From contig NZ_JAUSRO010000017.1 in assembly GCF_030811835.1 (NCBI RefSeq), forward strand, positions 82,163-146,162: a stretch of 64,000 nt of DNA. The letters are read 5' to 3'. Positions 17,412 to 26,979 of the stretch are shown in pieces; position 1 is the first letter of the stretch; every line of letters begins with the position of its first letter. The notes beneath the pieces were generated by a model, which saw only the letters and a list, made by a program, of their open reading frames with translations, was not told the DNA's origin and ran no database searches. The translations under genes were made by a program, and so were the position numbers. This stretch comes from Variovorax ginsengisoli. GTDB taxonomy: Bacteria > Pseudomonadota > Gammaproteobacteria > Burkholderiales > Burkholderiaceae_C.

Positions 17412-18484
17412 AACAGATCAAGGTGCTATGCGTCGACGACTCGGCGCTGATCCGCAATGTGATGACCGAGATCATCAACAGCCAGCCGGACATGACCGTG
17501 GTGGGAACGGCTGCCGACCCGTTGCTCGCGCGCGACCTCATCAAGTCGCTGAACCCGGACGTCGTGACGCTCGACGTGGAAATGCCGCGCATGGATGGCC
17601 TGGAGTTCCTCGAGAAGCTCATGCGCCTGCGGCCCACGCCGGTGCTCATGGTGTCTTCGCTGACCGAACGCGGCTCGGAAATTGCGCTGCGTGCGCTGGA
17701 ACTCGGCGCCATCGACTTCGTGACCAAGCCCAAACTGGGCGTGCGCGACGGGCTCATCAATTACACGGAGCTCATCGCCACCAAGATCCGCGCGGCTTCC
17801 ATGGCCAAGCTGCCCGCGCCACGCCTGGGCGCACTGGCCAAAGGCGCGAGCGTGGCAACCGAGGCGCCGATCGGCAGCCCGCTGCTGAGCACTGAAAAGC
17901 TCATCATCATCGGTGCCTCCACGGGTGGCACTGAAGCCATCAAGGAAGTGCTGCAGCCGCTGCCTGCCGACAGCCCCGGGGTGCTCATCGCGCAGCACAT
18001 GCCTGGCGGATTCACCAAGTCGTTCGCGCAACGTCTGGACGGGTTGTGCAGCATCACGGTCAAGGAGGCCATCGACGGCGAGCGCGTGCTTCCGGGCTAT
18101 GCCTATCTGGCACCTGGCGGCTTTCACATGTCGCTCAGCCGCAGTGGCGCGAACTACGTGGTCCGCCTGGACCAGGAGCCGCCGGTCAATCGCCACCGCC
18201 CATCGATCGATGTGCTGTTCGACTCGGCCGCGCGCCATGCCGGCAAGAACGCCATTGGCGTGCTGCTCACCGGCATGGGCAAGGACGGCGCGGAAGGGCT
18301 GCTGCGCATGCGACAGGCCGGCGCCTACACGCTGGCGCAGGACGAGGCCAGCTGCGTGGTGTTCGGCATGCCGAGGGAGGCGATCGCTTTGGGTGCGGCG
18401 GATGAGATATCGCCGTTGGGTGAAATGAGCCGGCGTGTGCTGGCGCGCCTTCGCACGTTCGGCGCGCGCACCAACCGGGTTTGA
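17408..18484 (+). CDS. cheB: Chemotaxis response regulator / protein-glutamate methylesterase CheB
   Basis: CheB removes methyl groups from receptors; 358 aa. The receiver domain has the acidic pair (CVDDS, Asp10-Asp11) and phosphoacceptor Asp56 (TLDVEMPRMDG). The C-terminal esterase domain has the catalytic serine in IIGASTGGTEAIKEVL, and the histidine and aspartate regions IAQHMPGGFTKSFA and LLTGMGKDGAEGLL. The start is GTG, overlapping the cheD stop. Confidence 0.97.
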   Translation: MKQIKVLCVDDSALIRNVMTEIINSQPDMTVVGTAADPLLARDLIKSLNPDVVTLDVEMPRMDGLEFLEKLMRLRPTPVLMVSSLTERGSEIALRALELGAIDFVTKPKLGVRDGLINYTELIATKIRAASMAKLPAPRLGALAKGASVATEAPIGSPLLSTEKLIIIGASTGGTEAIKEVLQPLPADSPGVLIAQHMPGGFTKSFAQRLDGLCSITVKEAIDGERVLPGYAYLAPGGFHMSLSRSGANYVVRLDQEPPVNRHRPSIDVLFDSAARHAGKNAIGVLLTGMGKDGAEGLLRMRQAGAYTLAQDEASCVVFGMPREAIALGAADEISPLGEMSRRVLARLRTFGARTNRV

Positions 18485-18504
18485 TACGACATGAGGAAAA
18501 CAGA

Positions 18505-18903
18505 GTGATTCAAAAAAGTACCAAGATCTTGGTCGTGGACGACTTCCCGACCATGCGGCGCATCGTTCGAAACTTGCTCAAGGAACTCGAGTTCCTGAAC
18601 GTGGACGAGGCGGAGGATGGCGCGGCCGGCCTGGAGAAGCTGCGTGGCGGCAACTTCGGCTTCGTCGTGTCCGACTGGAACATGCCCAACATGGATGGTC
18701 TGAGCATGCTGCAAGCCATTCGGGCCGATCCGGAACTCTGCAAGCTGCCCGTCCTGATGGTCACTGCGGAGGCCAAGAAGGAAAACATCATTGCGGCCGC
18801 GCAGGCGGGCGCCAACGGCTACGTGGTCAAACCCTTCACTGCGGCCACGCTCGAAGAAAAGATCACCAAGATCTTCGAGAAGATCAACAAAGAGGCCGCC
18901 TGA
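18505..18903 (+). CDS. cheY: Chemotaxis response regulator CheY
   Basis: CheY, the diffusible signal that binds the motor switch; 132 aa from the GTG at 18505, which has GAGGAA upstream. An alternative TTG at 18481 lacks such a site. The receiver features are all present: VVDDFPTMRRIV (Asp12-Asp13), phosphoacceptor Asp57 in SDWNMPNMDG, MVTAEAKKENI (Thr and nearby residues) and the lysine in GYVVKPFTAATL. Followed directly by cheZ. Confidence 0.97.
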   Translation: MIQKSTKILVVDDFPTMRRIVRNLLKELEFLNVDEAEDGAAGLEKLRGGNFGFVVSDWNMPNMDGLSMLQAIRADPELCKLPVLMVTAEAKKENIIAAAQAGANGYVVKPFTAATLEEKITKIFEKINKEAA

Positions 18904-18904
18904 C

Positions 18905-19546
18905 ATGTCGCTACCAGCCGAAATGCCGGGAGATCCCGGAAACACCGCCGAGCAACTGCTCAATCGCATTGGCATGCTGACCCGCCAGTTGCGCGAAGGA
19001 CTTCGCGAACTTGGGTTGGACAAGCAGGTCAGCAAGGTCGCCGATGCCATTCCCGATGCGCGTGACCGCCTGAAGTACGTCGCGAGCATGACCGAACGCG
19101 CAGCGGACCGGTCGCTCAACGCGATCGAGATCGCCCAGCCGCTGCAGGAGTCGCTGGCGGCCGACGCCAAGGCATTGACCAAGCGCTGGGACGGCTGGTT
19201 CGAAAGCCCGGTCGAGCTCGACCAGGCGCGCGAACTGGTGCTCGACACGCGTGGTTACCTGCAGGGTGTGCCCGCCAAGACCAGCGCCATCAACGCCCAG
19301 TTGATGGAGATCATGATGGCGCAGGACTTCCAGGATCTGACGGGTCAGGTGATCAAGAAGATGATGGAGGTGGTCAACGAGGTCGAGACCCAGCTCCTGC
19401 AGGTGCTGATCGACAACTCACCCATGGTCGAGAAGCGCAATGAGCCTCTGGGTCTGCAGAACGGCCCGCAGGTCAAGGCCGGCAATCCCGATGCCGTGGC
19501 CGACCAGGGGCAGGTCGACGACCTGCTCGCGAGCCTCGGATTCTGA
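18905..19546 (+). CDS. cheZ: Chemotaxis phosphatase CheZ
   Basis: CheZ dephosphorylates CheY-P; 213 aa, a long helical hairpin protein. The catalytic helix MAQDFQDLTGQVIKKMM, with the acidic residue and glutamine that act on CheY-P, is nearly identical to enterobacterial CheZ. The C-terminal CheY-binding peptide is also present (QVDDLLASLGF). One base after the cheY stop. Confidence 0.96.
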   Translation: MSLPAEMPGDPGNTAEQLLNRIGMLTRQLREGLRELGLDKQVSKVADAIPDARDRLKYVASMTERAADRSLNAIEIAQPLQESLAADAKALTKRWDGWFESPVELDQARELVLDTRGYLQGVPAKTSAINAQLMEIMMAQDFQDLTGQVIKKMMEVVNEVETQLLQVLIDNSPMVEKRNEPLGLQNGPQVKAGNPDAVADQGQVDDLLASLGF

Positions 19547-19665
19547 GCGTCCGATCCTGCGAGGAATGCTTCGTTTGCACGTCTGATCGCTTCATTGGCC
19601 TGCAGGGGGGCCACCAATAATTGCTCATCAGCTGGCGAAACCGCCACGGCTTGCATGGAGCATGA

Positions 19666-20808
19666 ATGGCAGAAGAAAGCGATCTCGAAAAGACGGAGCC
19701 AGCCTCACAGCAGCGCCTGGACAAGGCGCGCGAAGAAGGCACTGTCGTCCGGTCGCGCGAGCTGTCGACCTTCCTGATGCTCGGCACGGCCTTCGCCGGT
19801 CTGTGGTTCACATCGGGGCCGGTGGTCCAGGCGCTGGACTTAGGGCTGCGCAATTCGCTGCAGTTCGACCGGCGCGCGGCCTTCGAGCCCAGCCAGATGG
19901 CGGTGCAATTCGCAGGCTCTGTATTCCATGCCCTGCTGGCCATGCTGCCGCTGTTCGGCATGCTGGTCCTGATGGCGGTGGTCGGCCCGATGCTGCTGGG
20001 CGGCTGGCTGCTTTCGGCCAAGGCCGTGGCGCCTAAGTTCAGCAAGCTCAACCCTTTCTCCGGCCTGGTCCGGATGGTCTCCTCCCACACCCTCGTCGAG
20101 CTCGTCAAGGCGCTGGCCAAGACCTTGCTGGTGGGTGGCGTCGGCTATTGGGTGATCAAGGACAACTTCGACAGCGTGCTGGCGTTGATGACGCAGCCCG
20201 CTTCGGTGGCACTGCGCGATGCCGTCTGGCTGGTCGCCCGCAGCTGCGCGCTGACTGCCGGTGCGCTGCTGGTGGTCGCGTTGATCGACGTGCCGTGGCA
20301 GCTCTGGACGCATTTCCGCAAGCTGCGCATGTCGCGCGAAGAGCTGCGCCAGGAGCACAAGGAAAGCGAAGGCGATCCGCACATCAAGTCGCAGATCAAG
20401 CGCCTGCAGCAGCAGGCCGCCAAGCGCCGCATGATGGGCGAGGTGCCCAAGGCCGATATCGTGGTCACCAACCCGACCCACTTTGCCGTTGCCCTGCGCT
20501 ACATCGACAGCGACATGCGCGCGCCACGTGTCGTGGCCAAGGGCACCGACCTGGTGGCGCTGCGCATTCGGGAGATCGCCGCGGAAAACGGCGTGCCGAT
20601 CCTGGAGGCGCCTTCGCTCACGCGGTCACTCTACAAGCACACCCTGCTGGGCAGCGAGATTCCGGCCGGCTTGTACACGGCCGTGGCCGAGGTGCTGGCG
20701 TGGGTCTACCAGCTGCGCCGCTGGAAAGAGGAGGGTGGCGAGGCACCCCGTACGCCGTCGAACCTGCCGGTGCCCGCTGAACTCGAGATCCCGGCGGTGG
20801 CTGCATGA
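19666..20808 (+). CDS. flhB: Flagellar export gate protein FlhB
   Basis: FlhB, the substrate-specificity switch of the flagellar type III export gate; 380 aa. The N-terminus AEESDLEKTEPASQQRLDKA is typical, followed by four membrane segments. The cytoplasmic domain carries the self-cleavage motif N269-P270-T271-H272 in the same numbering as the enterobacterial protein. Its stop overlaps the flhA start (ATGA). The upstream 119-bp spacer separates it from the che genes. Confidence 0.97.
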   Translation: MAEESDLEKTEPASQQRLDKAREEGTVVRSRELSTFLMLGTAFAGLWFTSGPVVQALDLGLRNSLQFDRRAAFEPSQMAVQFAGSVFHALLAMLPLFGMLVLMAVVGPMLLGGWLLSAKAVAPKFSKLNPFSGLVRMVSSHTLVELVKALAKTLLVGGVGYWVIKDNFDSVLALMTQPASVALRDAVWLVARSCALTAGALLVVALIDVPWQLWTHFRKLRMSREELRQEHKESEGDPHIKSQIKRLQQQAAKRRMMGEVPKADIVVTNPTHFAVALRYIDSDMRAPRVVAKGTDLVALRIREIAAENGVPILEAPSLTRSLYKHTLLGSEIPAGLYTAVAEVLAWVYQLRRWKEEGGEAPRTPSNLPVPAELEIPAVAA

Positions 20809-22907
20809 ACGCGCTGGCCGACATGATGCGCTCGCCGTCCAAGCTGCTGCAGGGCAACTACATGAAGGGGCTGACGGGCCCGCTCCTGATCGTGATGATC
20901 CTGAGCATGATGGTGCTGCCGCTGCCGCCCGTCCTGCTCGACCTGTTCTTCACCTTCAACATCGCGCTGTCGATCATGGTGCTGCTGGTCAGCATGTACA
21001 CCATGAAGGCGCTCGACTTCGCGGCCTTCCCGGCCGTGCTCCTTTTCTCCACCTTGCTGCGCCTGTCTCTGAATGTGGCGTCTACCCGCGTCGTGCTGAT
21101 GCACGGCCACACCGGCCCGGACGCGGCCGGCAAGGTGATCGAGGCTTTCGGCCACTTCCTGGTGGGCGGCAACTTCGCCGTGGGCGTGATGGTGTTCATC
21201 ATCCTGGTGCTGATCAACTTCATGGTGATCACCAAGGGCGCGGGCCGCATTGCCGAAGTCGGCGCACGCTTCATGCTCGACGCGATGCCCGGCAAGCAGA
21301 TGGCGATCGACGCCGACCTCAATGCCGGCCTGATCGGCGAGGACGTGGCCCGCAAGCGCCGCAAGGAAGTGGCGCAGGAGGCCGACTTCTACGGCTCGAT
21401 GGACGGTGCCAGCAAGTTCGTGCGCGGCGACGCGGTGGCGGGCCTGCTCATCATGGTGATCAACATCATCGGCGGCCTGATCGTGGGCATGCTGCAGCAC
21501 GACCTGAACTTCTCGACGGCCGTGGAGACCTACACGCTGCTGGCCATTGGCGACGGCCTGGTGGCGCAGATCCCGGCGCTCGTGATCTCGACGGCCGCCG
21601 GCGTGATCGTCTCGCGGGTGACGACCGACGAGGACGTGGGCCGCCAGCTCACCGGGCAGCTCTTCTCCAACCCGCAGGTGTTGTTCCTGACGGCGGCCAT
21701 CATCGGCTTGATGGGGTTGATTCCCGGCATGCCGAACGTCTCTTTCCTGCTCATCGCAGGCGGTCTCGCCTGGCTGGGGCGCAAGGTGATGCTGCGCAAG
21801 CCCGAGCCGACGGCCGAGCAGCAACAGCAGGCCAGCCAGGCAGCGGCCTCTGCCGTGGCCGCGCCCGAGTCGGCCGAAGCGACCTGGGACGACGTGGCGC
21901 TGGTCGAGCCGCTGGGCATGGAGGTCGGCTACCGGCTCATCCCGCTGGTCGACCAGGCGCAGAACGGCGAACTGCTCGGACGCATCAAGAGCATCCGCAA
22001 GAAGATCGCGCAGGAGCTCGGTTTTCTGGTGCCGGTCGTCCACATCCGCGACAACCTGGAAATCAAGCCGAACGCCTATGTGATCAAGCTCAAGGGCGTG
22101 GAGATCGGCCGCGGCGAGGCGTTCCCCACGCAGTTCATGGCCATCGACCCGGGCAACGTGAAGGGCACACTGGCCGGCACGCCGACCCAGGACCCCGCCT
22201 TCGGCCTGCCTGCCGTGTGGATCGAGGCCAACCTGCGCCAGCAGGCGCAGGTGCTCGGTTACACGGTGGTCGATGCGTGCACCGTGATGGCCACGCACCT
22301 GAACCACCTGATCCAGACCCATGCGGCTTCGTTGCTGGGCCGCCAGGAAGTCCAGCAGCTGCTCGACCAGATCGCCAAGACGGCACCCAAGCTGACCGAA
22401 GACCTGGTGCCCAAGGTGCTCACGCTCAGCGTGCTGCACAAGGTGCTGCAGAACCTGCTCGACGAGGAGGTGCCGATCCGCGACATGCGCACGATCCTCG
22501 ACATCCTGGCCGAGCATGCGCCGACCGTGAAGGAGGCCATCGAGCTGACTTCGCTGGTGCGCCTGGCGCTGGGCCGTGCAATCACCCAGCAGCTGTTCCC
22601 TGGCGACGGCGAGCTGCAGGTCATCGGCCTGGACAGCGCGCTCGACGGCGTGCTGAACCAGGCGATGAACAACAGCAGCGGCATCGAGCCCGGCCTGGCC
22701 GAGGTGCTGATCAAGCAGGCCTCGGTCGCCATGGCCCGCCAGGAAGAAAAGGGCCTGCCGCCCGTCCTGGTGGTCCAGCACTCGCTGCGTGTGCTGCTCT
22801 CGCGCTTTCTGCGACGCAGCCTGCCTCGGCTCAAGGTGCTGTCGCAGGCCGAGATTCCTGATTCCCGAATCATCAAGATTACCGCCACCATTGGAGGACG
22901 AGTTTGA
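20805..22907 (+). CDS. flhA: Flagellar export gate protein FlhA
   Basis: FlhA, the nonameric export gate that binds substrates and chaperones; 700 aa, normal length. The N-terminal half has about eight membrane segments (for example LLIVMILSMMVLPLPPVLLD). The FHIPEP-type conserved loop spans about residues 97-175 (LLRLSLNVASTRVVL, GNFAVGVMVFIILVLINF, ARFMLDAMPGKQMAIDADLN). The C-terminal cytoplasmic domain begins near 370. Coupled to flhB by ATGA and to flhF by a TTGA overlap. Confidence 0.97.
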   Translation: MNALADMMRSPSKLLQGNYMKGLTGPLLIVMILSMMVLPLPPVLLDLFFTFNIALSIMVLLVSMYTMKALDFAAFPAVLLFSTLLRLSLNVASTRVVLMHGHTGPDAAGKVIEAFGHFLVGGNFAVGVMVFIILVLINFMVITKGAGRIAEVGARFMLDAMPGKQMAIDADLNAGLIGEDVARKRRKEVAQEADFYGSMDGASKFVRGDAVAGLLIMVINIIGGLIVGMLQHDLNFSTAVETYTLLAIGDGLVAQIPALVISTAAGVIVSRVTTDEDVGRQLTGQLFSNPQVLFLTAAIIGLMGLIPGMPNVSFLLIAGGLAWLGRKVMLRKPEPTAEQQQQASQAAASAVAAPESAEATWDDVALVEPLGMEVGYRLIPLVDQAQNGELLGRIKSIRKKIAQELGFLVPVVHIRDNLEIKPNAYVIKLKGVEIGRGEAFPTQFMAIDPGNVKGTLAGTPTQDPAFGLPAVWIEANLRQQAQVLGYTVVDACTVMATHLNHLIQTHAASLLGRQEVQQLLDQIAKTAPKLTEDLVPKVLTLSVLHKVLQNLLDEEVPIRDMRTILDILAEHAPTVKEAIELTSLVRLALGRAITQQLFPGDGELQVIGLDSALDGVLNQAMNNSSGIEPGLAEVLIKQASVAMARQEEKGLPPVLVVQHSLRVLLSRFLRRSLPRLKVLSQAEIPDSRIIKITATIGGRV

Positions 22908-25342
22908 CCCAGTCTCTCGACAAGAACGCAACGCGCAAGTTCGTTGCACCCACCGCCCGCGAGGCGCTGCGCCTGGCGCGCGAAGCCTTGGGCCCCGAAG
23001 CGATGGTGCTCAACAGCCGGCTGCTCGCCGACGGCATCGAGATCGTGGCGATGGCGCCCGACGATCTCTCCGAGGTGGTCGACCGCACGCCGCCTGCCCC
23101 AGCGTTCGTACCCGTCGCTGCGGCCGTACCGCCGCGCCCGGCCGTGCCTCCTGCGGCACCTGCAATCGTCCCGGCGCCTGCAGTCGCCGCCGAGGCCACG
23201 ACCGGCAATGACGCCCTGCTGACCGAGCTGCACTCGATGCGCGGGATGATCGAAGAGCAGCTCGCCAGCGTGGTCTGGAACGACAAGCAGCGCCGCGATC
23301 CGCTGCGTGGCCGCTTGCTGCGCACGTTGCTGGGCGCGGGCTTCAGCGCCCGGTTGTCCAAGGCGATGCTGGAGAAGTTCCCGACCGGCCAGACGCTCGC
23401 CCAGGGCATGGCCTTCATCCGCTCGGAGCTCATCCGCGCGGTGCCTGTGCAGGCGGACGAAGACGCGCTGCTCGCGCAGGGCGGCGTGTACGCACTCATG
23501 GGTCCGACGGGCGTGGGCAAGACCACCACCACGGCCAAACTGGCGGCGCGCTGCGTGATGCGCTTCGGTGCCGACAAGCTGGCGCTGGTGACCACCGACG
23601 GCTACCGCATCGGCGCCTACGAACAGCTGCGCATCTACGGCAAGATCCTCGACGTGCCCGTGCACGCGGTCAAGGACGCGGCCGACCTGCAGCTGGTGCT
23701 GCACGATCTGCGCGACAAGCACATGGTGCTCATCGACACCGTGGGCATGAGCCAGCGCGACCGCGCCGTGCCCGAGCAGATCGCCATGCTCAACAGCGGC
23801 CACCGGCCCGTCAAGCGCCTGCTGCTGCTCAACGCGACCAGCCACGGCGACACGCTCAACGAAGTCGTGCACGCGTACCGCCATGCGGCGGGCGGCGCCG
23901 AGCTGTCGGGCTGCATCTTCACCAAGGTCGACGAAGCCACGCACCCGGGCGCGCTCATCGACACGGTCATCCGCCATCGCCTGCCGGTGCATTACGTCTC
24001 CAGCGGCCAGAAGGTTCCCGAGAACCTGATGCTGGCCGACCGCGAGTCGCTCATCGACAGCGTGTTCCAGGCGCACAGCCGCAGTGCGCTGTTCGTGCCG
24101 GGCGAGGCCGATCTGCAGGACCGCGCCGAGCCGGCCGCCGAGACCGTGGCGTTGATGGCGAACGAGCAGGCCGAGTCGGAGCGCCTGCGCCATCGCTACC
24201 AGAAGCTGATCCAGGCCATGGCGCACGACGCCGAGGAGCTTGGCGCCATTGCCCAGTCGCTGGAGGAGGCCCCGCTGGGCTTCGTGGAGGCGCGCGATCT
24301 GTGGCGTTTTGCCGGCGATGCGGGCGTGGCCCATGGTGACGTGGTGCAAAAGCTCGGCACGGGCCGCCTGACCGCGGCCACCGGGCAATGCGACCGCCAT
24401 GTGCTGGCGCTCACGGGCCAGGCATCGCTGCGCGCAGGCGATGAGGCTTTCGTCTGCCATGCCTCGCTGTTGCTGTCGGACCGCAACGGACTGCCTTTCG
24501 CCATGCCCAACCAGTGGCTGGCCACCGCATCGGTGCGCGATCCCAAGGACCCGCAACGCCATCAAGGTGCGCGGCAGGTGCTCTGGGCCAGCCAGCAGCC
24601 CACACCGCTGCCGATGGTCCATCTGCTGACCAAGGCGCCCAGCATGGACATGGCGCTGCAATGGCATCTGAACGGTGTGCGCTGGCTCGCCCGCGCCGCG
24701 GCATCGACCGTGGTCACCGACCATCGCACCGGCATGTCGCGCGTGCTCTCGCGCCTGGACTTCAGCTTTGGCGCCGCGCGGCCCGTGAGCTTTCGCGGCA
24801 AGGTCGTGTTGCAGCGCGAAGCGCAGGTCGACGTGATGCTGCGCCCGGGCATCGCGGTGGCGCAAGCGGCCGACGCGCCCCTGCTGCGCTGCGTGGCCGT
24901 GCAACTCCTCGACCCACGCACCCACAAGCTGCTGAGCCAGTGTTTCATGCTGTCGAATCTGGCAAGCGAGGTGAGCGCCGAACAATTGGCGCGCTGGAAC
25001 GCCTGGGGCCTGGAGGCCGAAGGGTGCTTCCGCCTGCTGCGGCACGGCGCAGCGGCGCTCGGCGGCCTGGGCGAGCTCGGCGACCCCGAACTCATGAAGC
25101 GGCTGATGGCCATGGGGCAGGTGTGCACCACGGTGTGGCGGTTGCTCCAGACGCAAGCGGCATGGGCTGCACGCAGCCGTGCCTTGCTGGTGCGGTTGAC
25201 TGGCCGGATCACGCGGGGCGACCGCCCGCTCCCCGGGAGCATCGCCTTCGCGGGCATGGGCAAGCTGTTCCTGCTGCTCGATGCGCTGGGCAGCGAGCCC
25301 GCACAGGCCATGCAAGTCGCGGCGGTGGGCCATGTTGAGTGA
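22904..25342 (+). CDS. flhF: FlhF SRP-like GTPase with a long C-terminal extension
   Basis: FlhF places the flagellum at the pole in many bacteria. 812 aa, against about 400-500 aa usual for the family. The N-terminal basic/B domain (TAREALRLAREALGPEAMVLNSR) is followed by a Pro/Ala linker, the N domain (about 105-190) and the SRP-type GTPase domain (about 195-400) with GPTGVGKTTTTAKLA, TTDGYRIGAYEQL, VLIDTVGMSQRD and TKVDEATHPG. Residues from about 424 to 812 are an extra region of unrecognised family. The start is TTG with GGAGG six bases upstream, overlapping the flhA stop. Confidence 0.92.
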   Translation: MTQSLDKNATRKFVAPTAREALRLAREALGPEAMVLNSRLLADGIEIVAMAPDDLSEVVDRTPPAPAFVPVAAAVPPRPAVPPAAPAIVPAPAVAAEATTGNDALLTELHSMRGMIEEQLASVVWNDKQRRDPLRGRLLRTLLGAGFSARLSKAMLEKFPTGQTLAQGMAFIRSELIRAVPVQADEDALLAQGGVYALMGPTGVGKTTTTAKLAARCVMRFGADKLALVTTDGYRIGAYEQLRIYGKILDVPVHAVKDAADLQLVLHDLRDKHMVLIDTVGMSQRDRAVPEQIAMLNSGHRPVKRLLLLNATSHGDTLNEVVHAYRHAAGGAELSGCIFTKVDEATHPGALIDTVIRHRLPVHYVSSGQKVPENLMLADRESLIDSVFQAHSRSALFVPGEADLQDRAEPAAETVALMANEQAESERLRHRYQKLIQAMAHDAEELGAIAQSLEEAPLGFVEARDLWRFAGDAGVAHGDVVQKLGTGRLTAATGQCDRHVLALTGQASLRAGDEAFVCHASLLLSDRNGLPFAMPNQWLATASVRDPKDPQRHQGARQVLWASQQPTPLPMVHLLTKAPSMDMALQWHLNGVRWLARAAASTVVTDHRTGMSRVLSRLDFSFGAARPVSFRGKVVLQREAQVDVMLRPGIAVAQAADAPLLRCVAVQLLDPRTHKLLSQCFMLSNLASEVSAEQLARWNAWGLEAEGCFRLLRHGAAALGGLGELGDPELMKRLMAMGQVCTTVWRLLQTQAAWAARSRALLVRLTGRITRGDRPLPGSIAFAGMGKLFLLLDALGSEPAQAMQVAAVGHVE

Positions 25343-26177
25343 GGCCGGCTGCATGAGCCCTTGGATCGCCGATCAGGCCGAAGGATTGCGCCGGCTGCTG
25401 GTGAGAACACCCACGCGTGTGGTCGCAGTGGCCAACACCGGCTGGCAGGCTGGCTCGAGCACGGCGGTGCGCAACCTGGGCGCAGCGATGGTGCGACAGG
25501 GCAAGGACGTGACGATCCTGACGGAATATGCCGAAGGCACGATGCCTCCCGAAGCGCTCGCAGCGGTCGTCACGGGCAACGGCGCGGGCCATCCCGGCAG
25601 CCTGACCCTGCGGTCGGCCAGCGCGGTCGACACGGGCGCCGTGGCGGCGTTGTGCAGCCAGGCGCGCTGCGACGTGGTGCTGATCGACGCCGCCCTGGAT
25701 GCGGCGGGTGGGCTGTCGCCGCTGGGCTGCGCGGCCGACGAGGTGATGCTGGTGCTCAAGCCGACTGCGCCTTCCATCACGTCGACGTTCTCGGGCATCA
25801 AGCGACTGCATCAGGCGCACGCGTTGCGGCAGTTGCGCGTGCTCGTCAACGGCGTCACGGGCGTCGACCAGGCGCGCCAGATCATGCGCAACCTGGACCA
25901 GGCGGGAAGCCGCTACCTCACGGTGGCGCTGCGGCCGGCCGGCTGGATCCGCTTCGACCCGCATGTGGTCGATGCACGTCTGCTGGGCGAGAACGTGGTG
26001 GATTCCTTTCCAGGCAGCGAGGCCGCGGAGGACTTCCGGCGCGTGGCCGACGGTATCTGGCGCTGGACCGACGTGCCCGCCGCCATCTCCCCACGTGCCG
26101 GCAGCGGGCAGAGCAGCTCGCGCAGTGCGTCATTGGCCTCGGGCCTGCGTCCGGCGCTGCATGCGGCGGCTCGCTGA
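25332..26177 (+). CDS. flhG: FlhG/FleN-like MinD-family protein with degenerate P-loop
   Basis: FlhG-type number regulator of flagella, 281 aa, overlapping the flhF end by 11 bases. The N-terminal activator helix that stimulates FlhF is conserved (DQAEGLRRLL, residues 14-23). The deviant Walker A motif, normally KGGVGKT, reads TGWQAGSST (36-44), so both lysines are lost. The rest keeps the MinD fold pattern (VRNLGAAMVRQGKDVTIL, DVVLIDAALDA, ADEVMLVLKPTAPSITSTFSGIKRL). ATP hydrolysis is doubtful. ATG at 25353, with GAGG upstream, is an alternative start. Confidence 0.85.
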   Translation: MLSEAGCMSPWIADQAEGLRRLLVRTPTRVVAVANTGWQAGSSTAVRNLGAAMVRQGKDVTILTEYAEGTMPPEALAAVVTGNGAGHPGSLTLRSASAVDTGAVAALCSQARCDVVLIDAALDAAGGLSPLGCAADEVMLVLKPTAPSITSTFSGIKRLHQAHALRQLRVLVNGVTGVDQARQIMRNLDQAGSRYLTVALRPAGWIRFDPHVVDARLLGENVVDSFPGSEAAEDFRRVADGIWRWTDVPAAISPRAGSGQSSSRSASLASGLRPALHAAAR

Positions 26178-26208
26178 GCCAGGCGTATCGAATCGAATCA
26201 AGGTGCTT

Positions 26209-26937
26209 ATGTACACAGCTCAGGGAAACATCGAGAAATCCCATCTCCTCAAGCAGCACCAGCCGATGGTGCGGCGCATTGCATTGCAGATGATGTCCAG
26301 GCTACCGGCGAGCGTGGAGCTCGACGATCTGATCCAGGCCGGCATGCTCGGCCTGCTCGATGCCTCCAATCGCTACGAGGACAACCGTGGCGCGAAGTTC
26401 GAGACCTTCGCGGGCCAGCGCATTCGCGGAGCGATGCTCGACGAACTGCGCGCCAACGACTGGGGTTCGCGCGGCCTGCGGCAATCGGCGCGGCGCGTGG
26501 AAAAGGCGGTCCAGGCGCTGGAACACCGTCACGGACGTGCACCCTCCGAGGCGGAGATCGCACAGGAACTGGCGCTCGACCTCGAGTCCTACCGCAGTCT
26601 GCTGCAGGAGATCCGTGGTTGCCAGTTGCTCTACGTCGAGGACTTTTCCAAGGACGATTCCGAGAATGCCTTTCTCGACCTGTTCGCCAAGGAAGCGCGG
26701 ATGGACCGCTATGGCGGCTCCGATCCCGAGGAGCAACTGCTCGAAAGCGATCTGCGCCAGCAGCTGGTCGCTGCAATCAAGGCGTTGCCCGAGCGCGACC
26801 AGTTGCTCATGAGCCTGTACTACGAGCAGGAGCTGAACCTGCGCGAGATCGGGGCCATTCTGGAGGTGAGTCAGAGTCGCGTGTGCCAGCTCCACGCCCA
26901 GGCGATCAGCCGCCTGCGGGCGCGGCTGCGGCCTTGA
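26209..26937 (+). CDS. fliA: RNA polymerase sigma28 factor FliA
   Basis: FliA, the sigma factor for late flagellar genes; 242 aa, the normal length. Region 2 is clear (LPASVELDDLIQAGMLGLLDASNRYED, then FETFAGQRIRGAMLDELRANDWGSRGLR). Region 4 ends LNLREIGAILEVSQSRVCQLHAQAISRLRARL. AAGG lies five bases before the ATG. Last gene of the flhB-flhA-flhF-flhG-fliA series. Several FliA-type promoters are visible in this window. Confidence 0.97.
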   Translation: MYTAQGNIEKSHLLKQHQPMVRRIALQMMSRLPASVELDDLIQAGMLGLLDASNRYEDNRGAKFETFAGQRIRGAMLDELRANDWGSRGLRQSARRVEKAVQALEHRHGRAPSEAEIAQELALDLESYRSLLQEIRGCQLLYVEDFSKDDSENAFLDLFAKEARMDRYGGSDPEEQLLESDLRQQLVAAIKALPERDQLLMSLYYEQELNLREIGAILEVSQSRVCQLHAQAISRLRARLRP

Positions 26938-26979
26938 AGCGGTCTCTGGCGAACGTGTCAGATCGCCCCTCACGCCAAC

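Noticed and set aside
19631..19650. FlhDC-box-like sequence before flhB
   Set aside because: A GGCGAAACCGCC-like stretch is present, but the second half-site is not convincing, and such GC-rich strings are frequent here.
20483..22861. 792-codon plus-strand frame overlapping flhB and flhA
   Set aside because: Frame-shifted shadow of flhA with Arg/Gly/Pro-rich composition.
22259..25354. 1031-codon minus-strand open frame opposite flhA/flhF
   Set aside because: Long antisense frames are common in GC-rich genes. The protein is His/Arg/Gln-rich, and the plus strand encodes well-conserved FlhA and FlhF.
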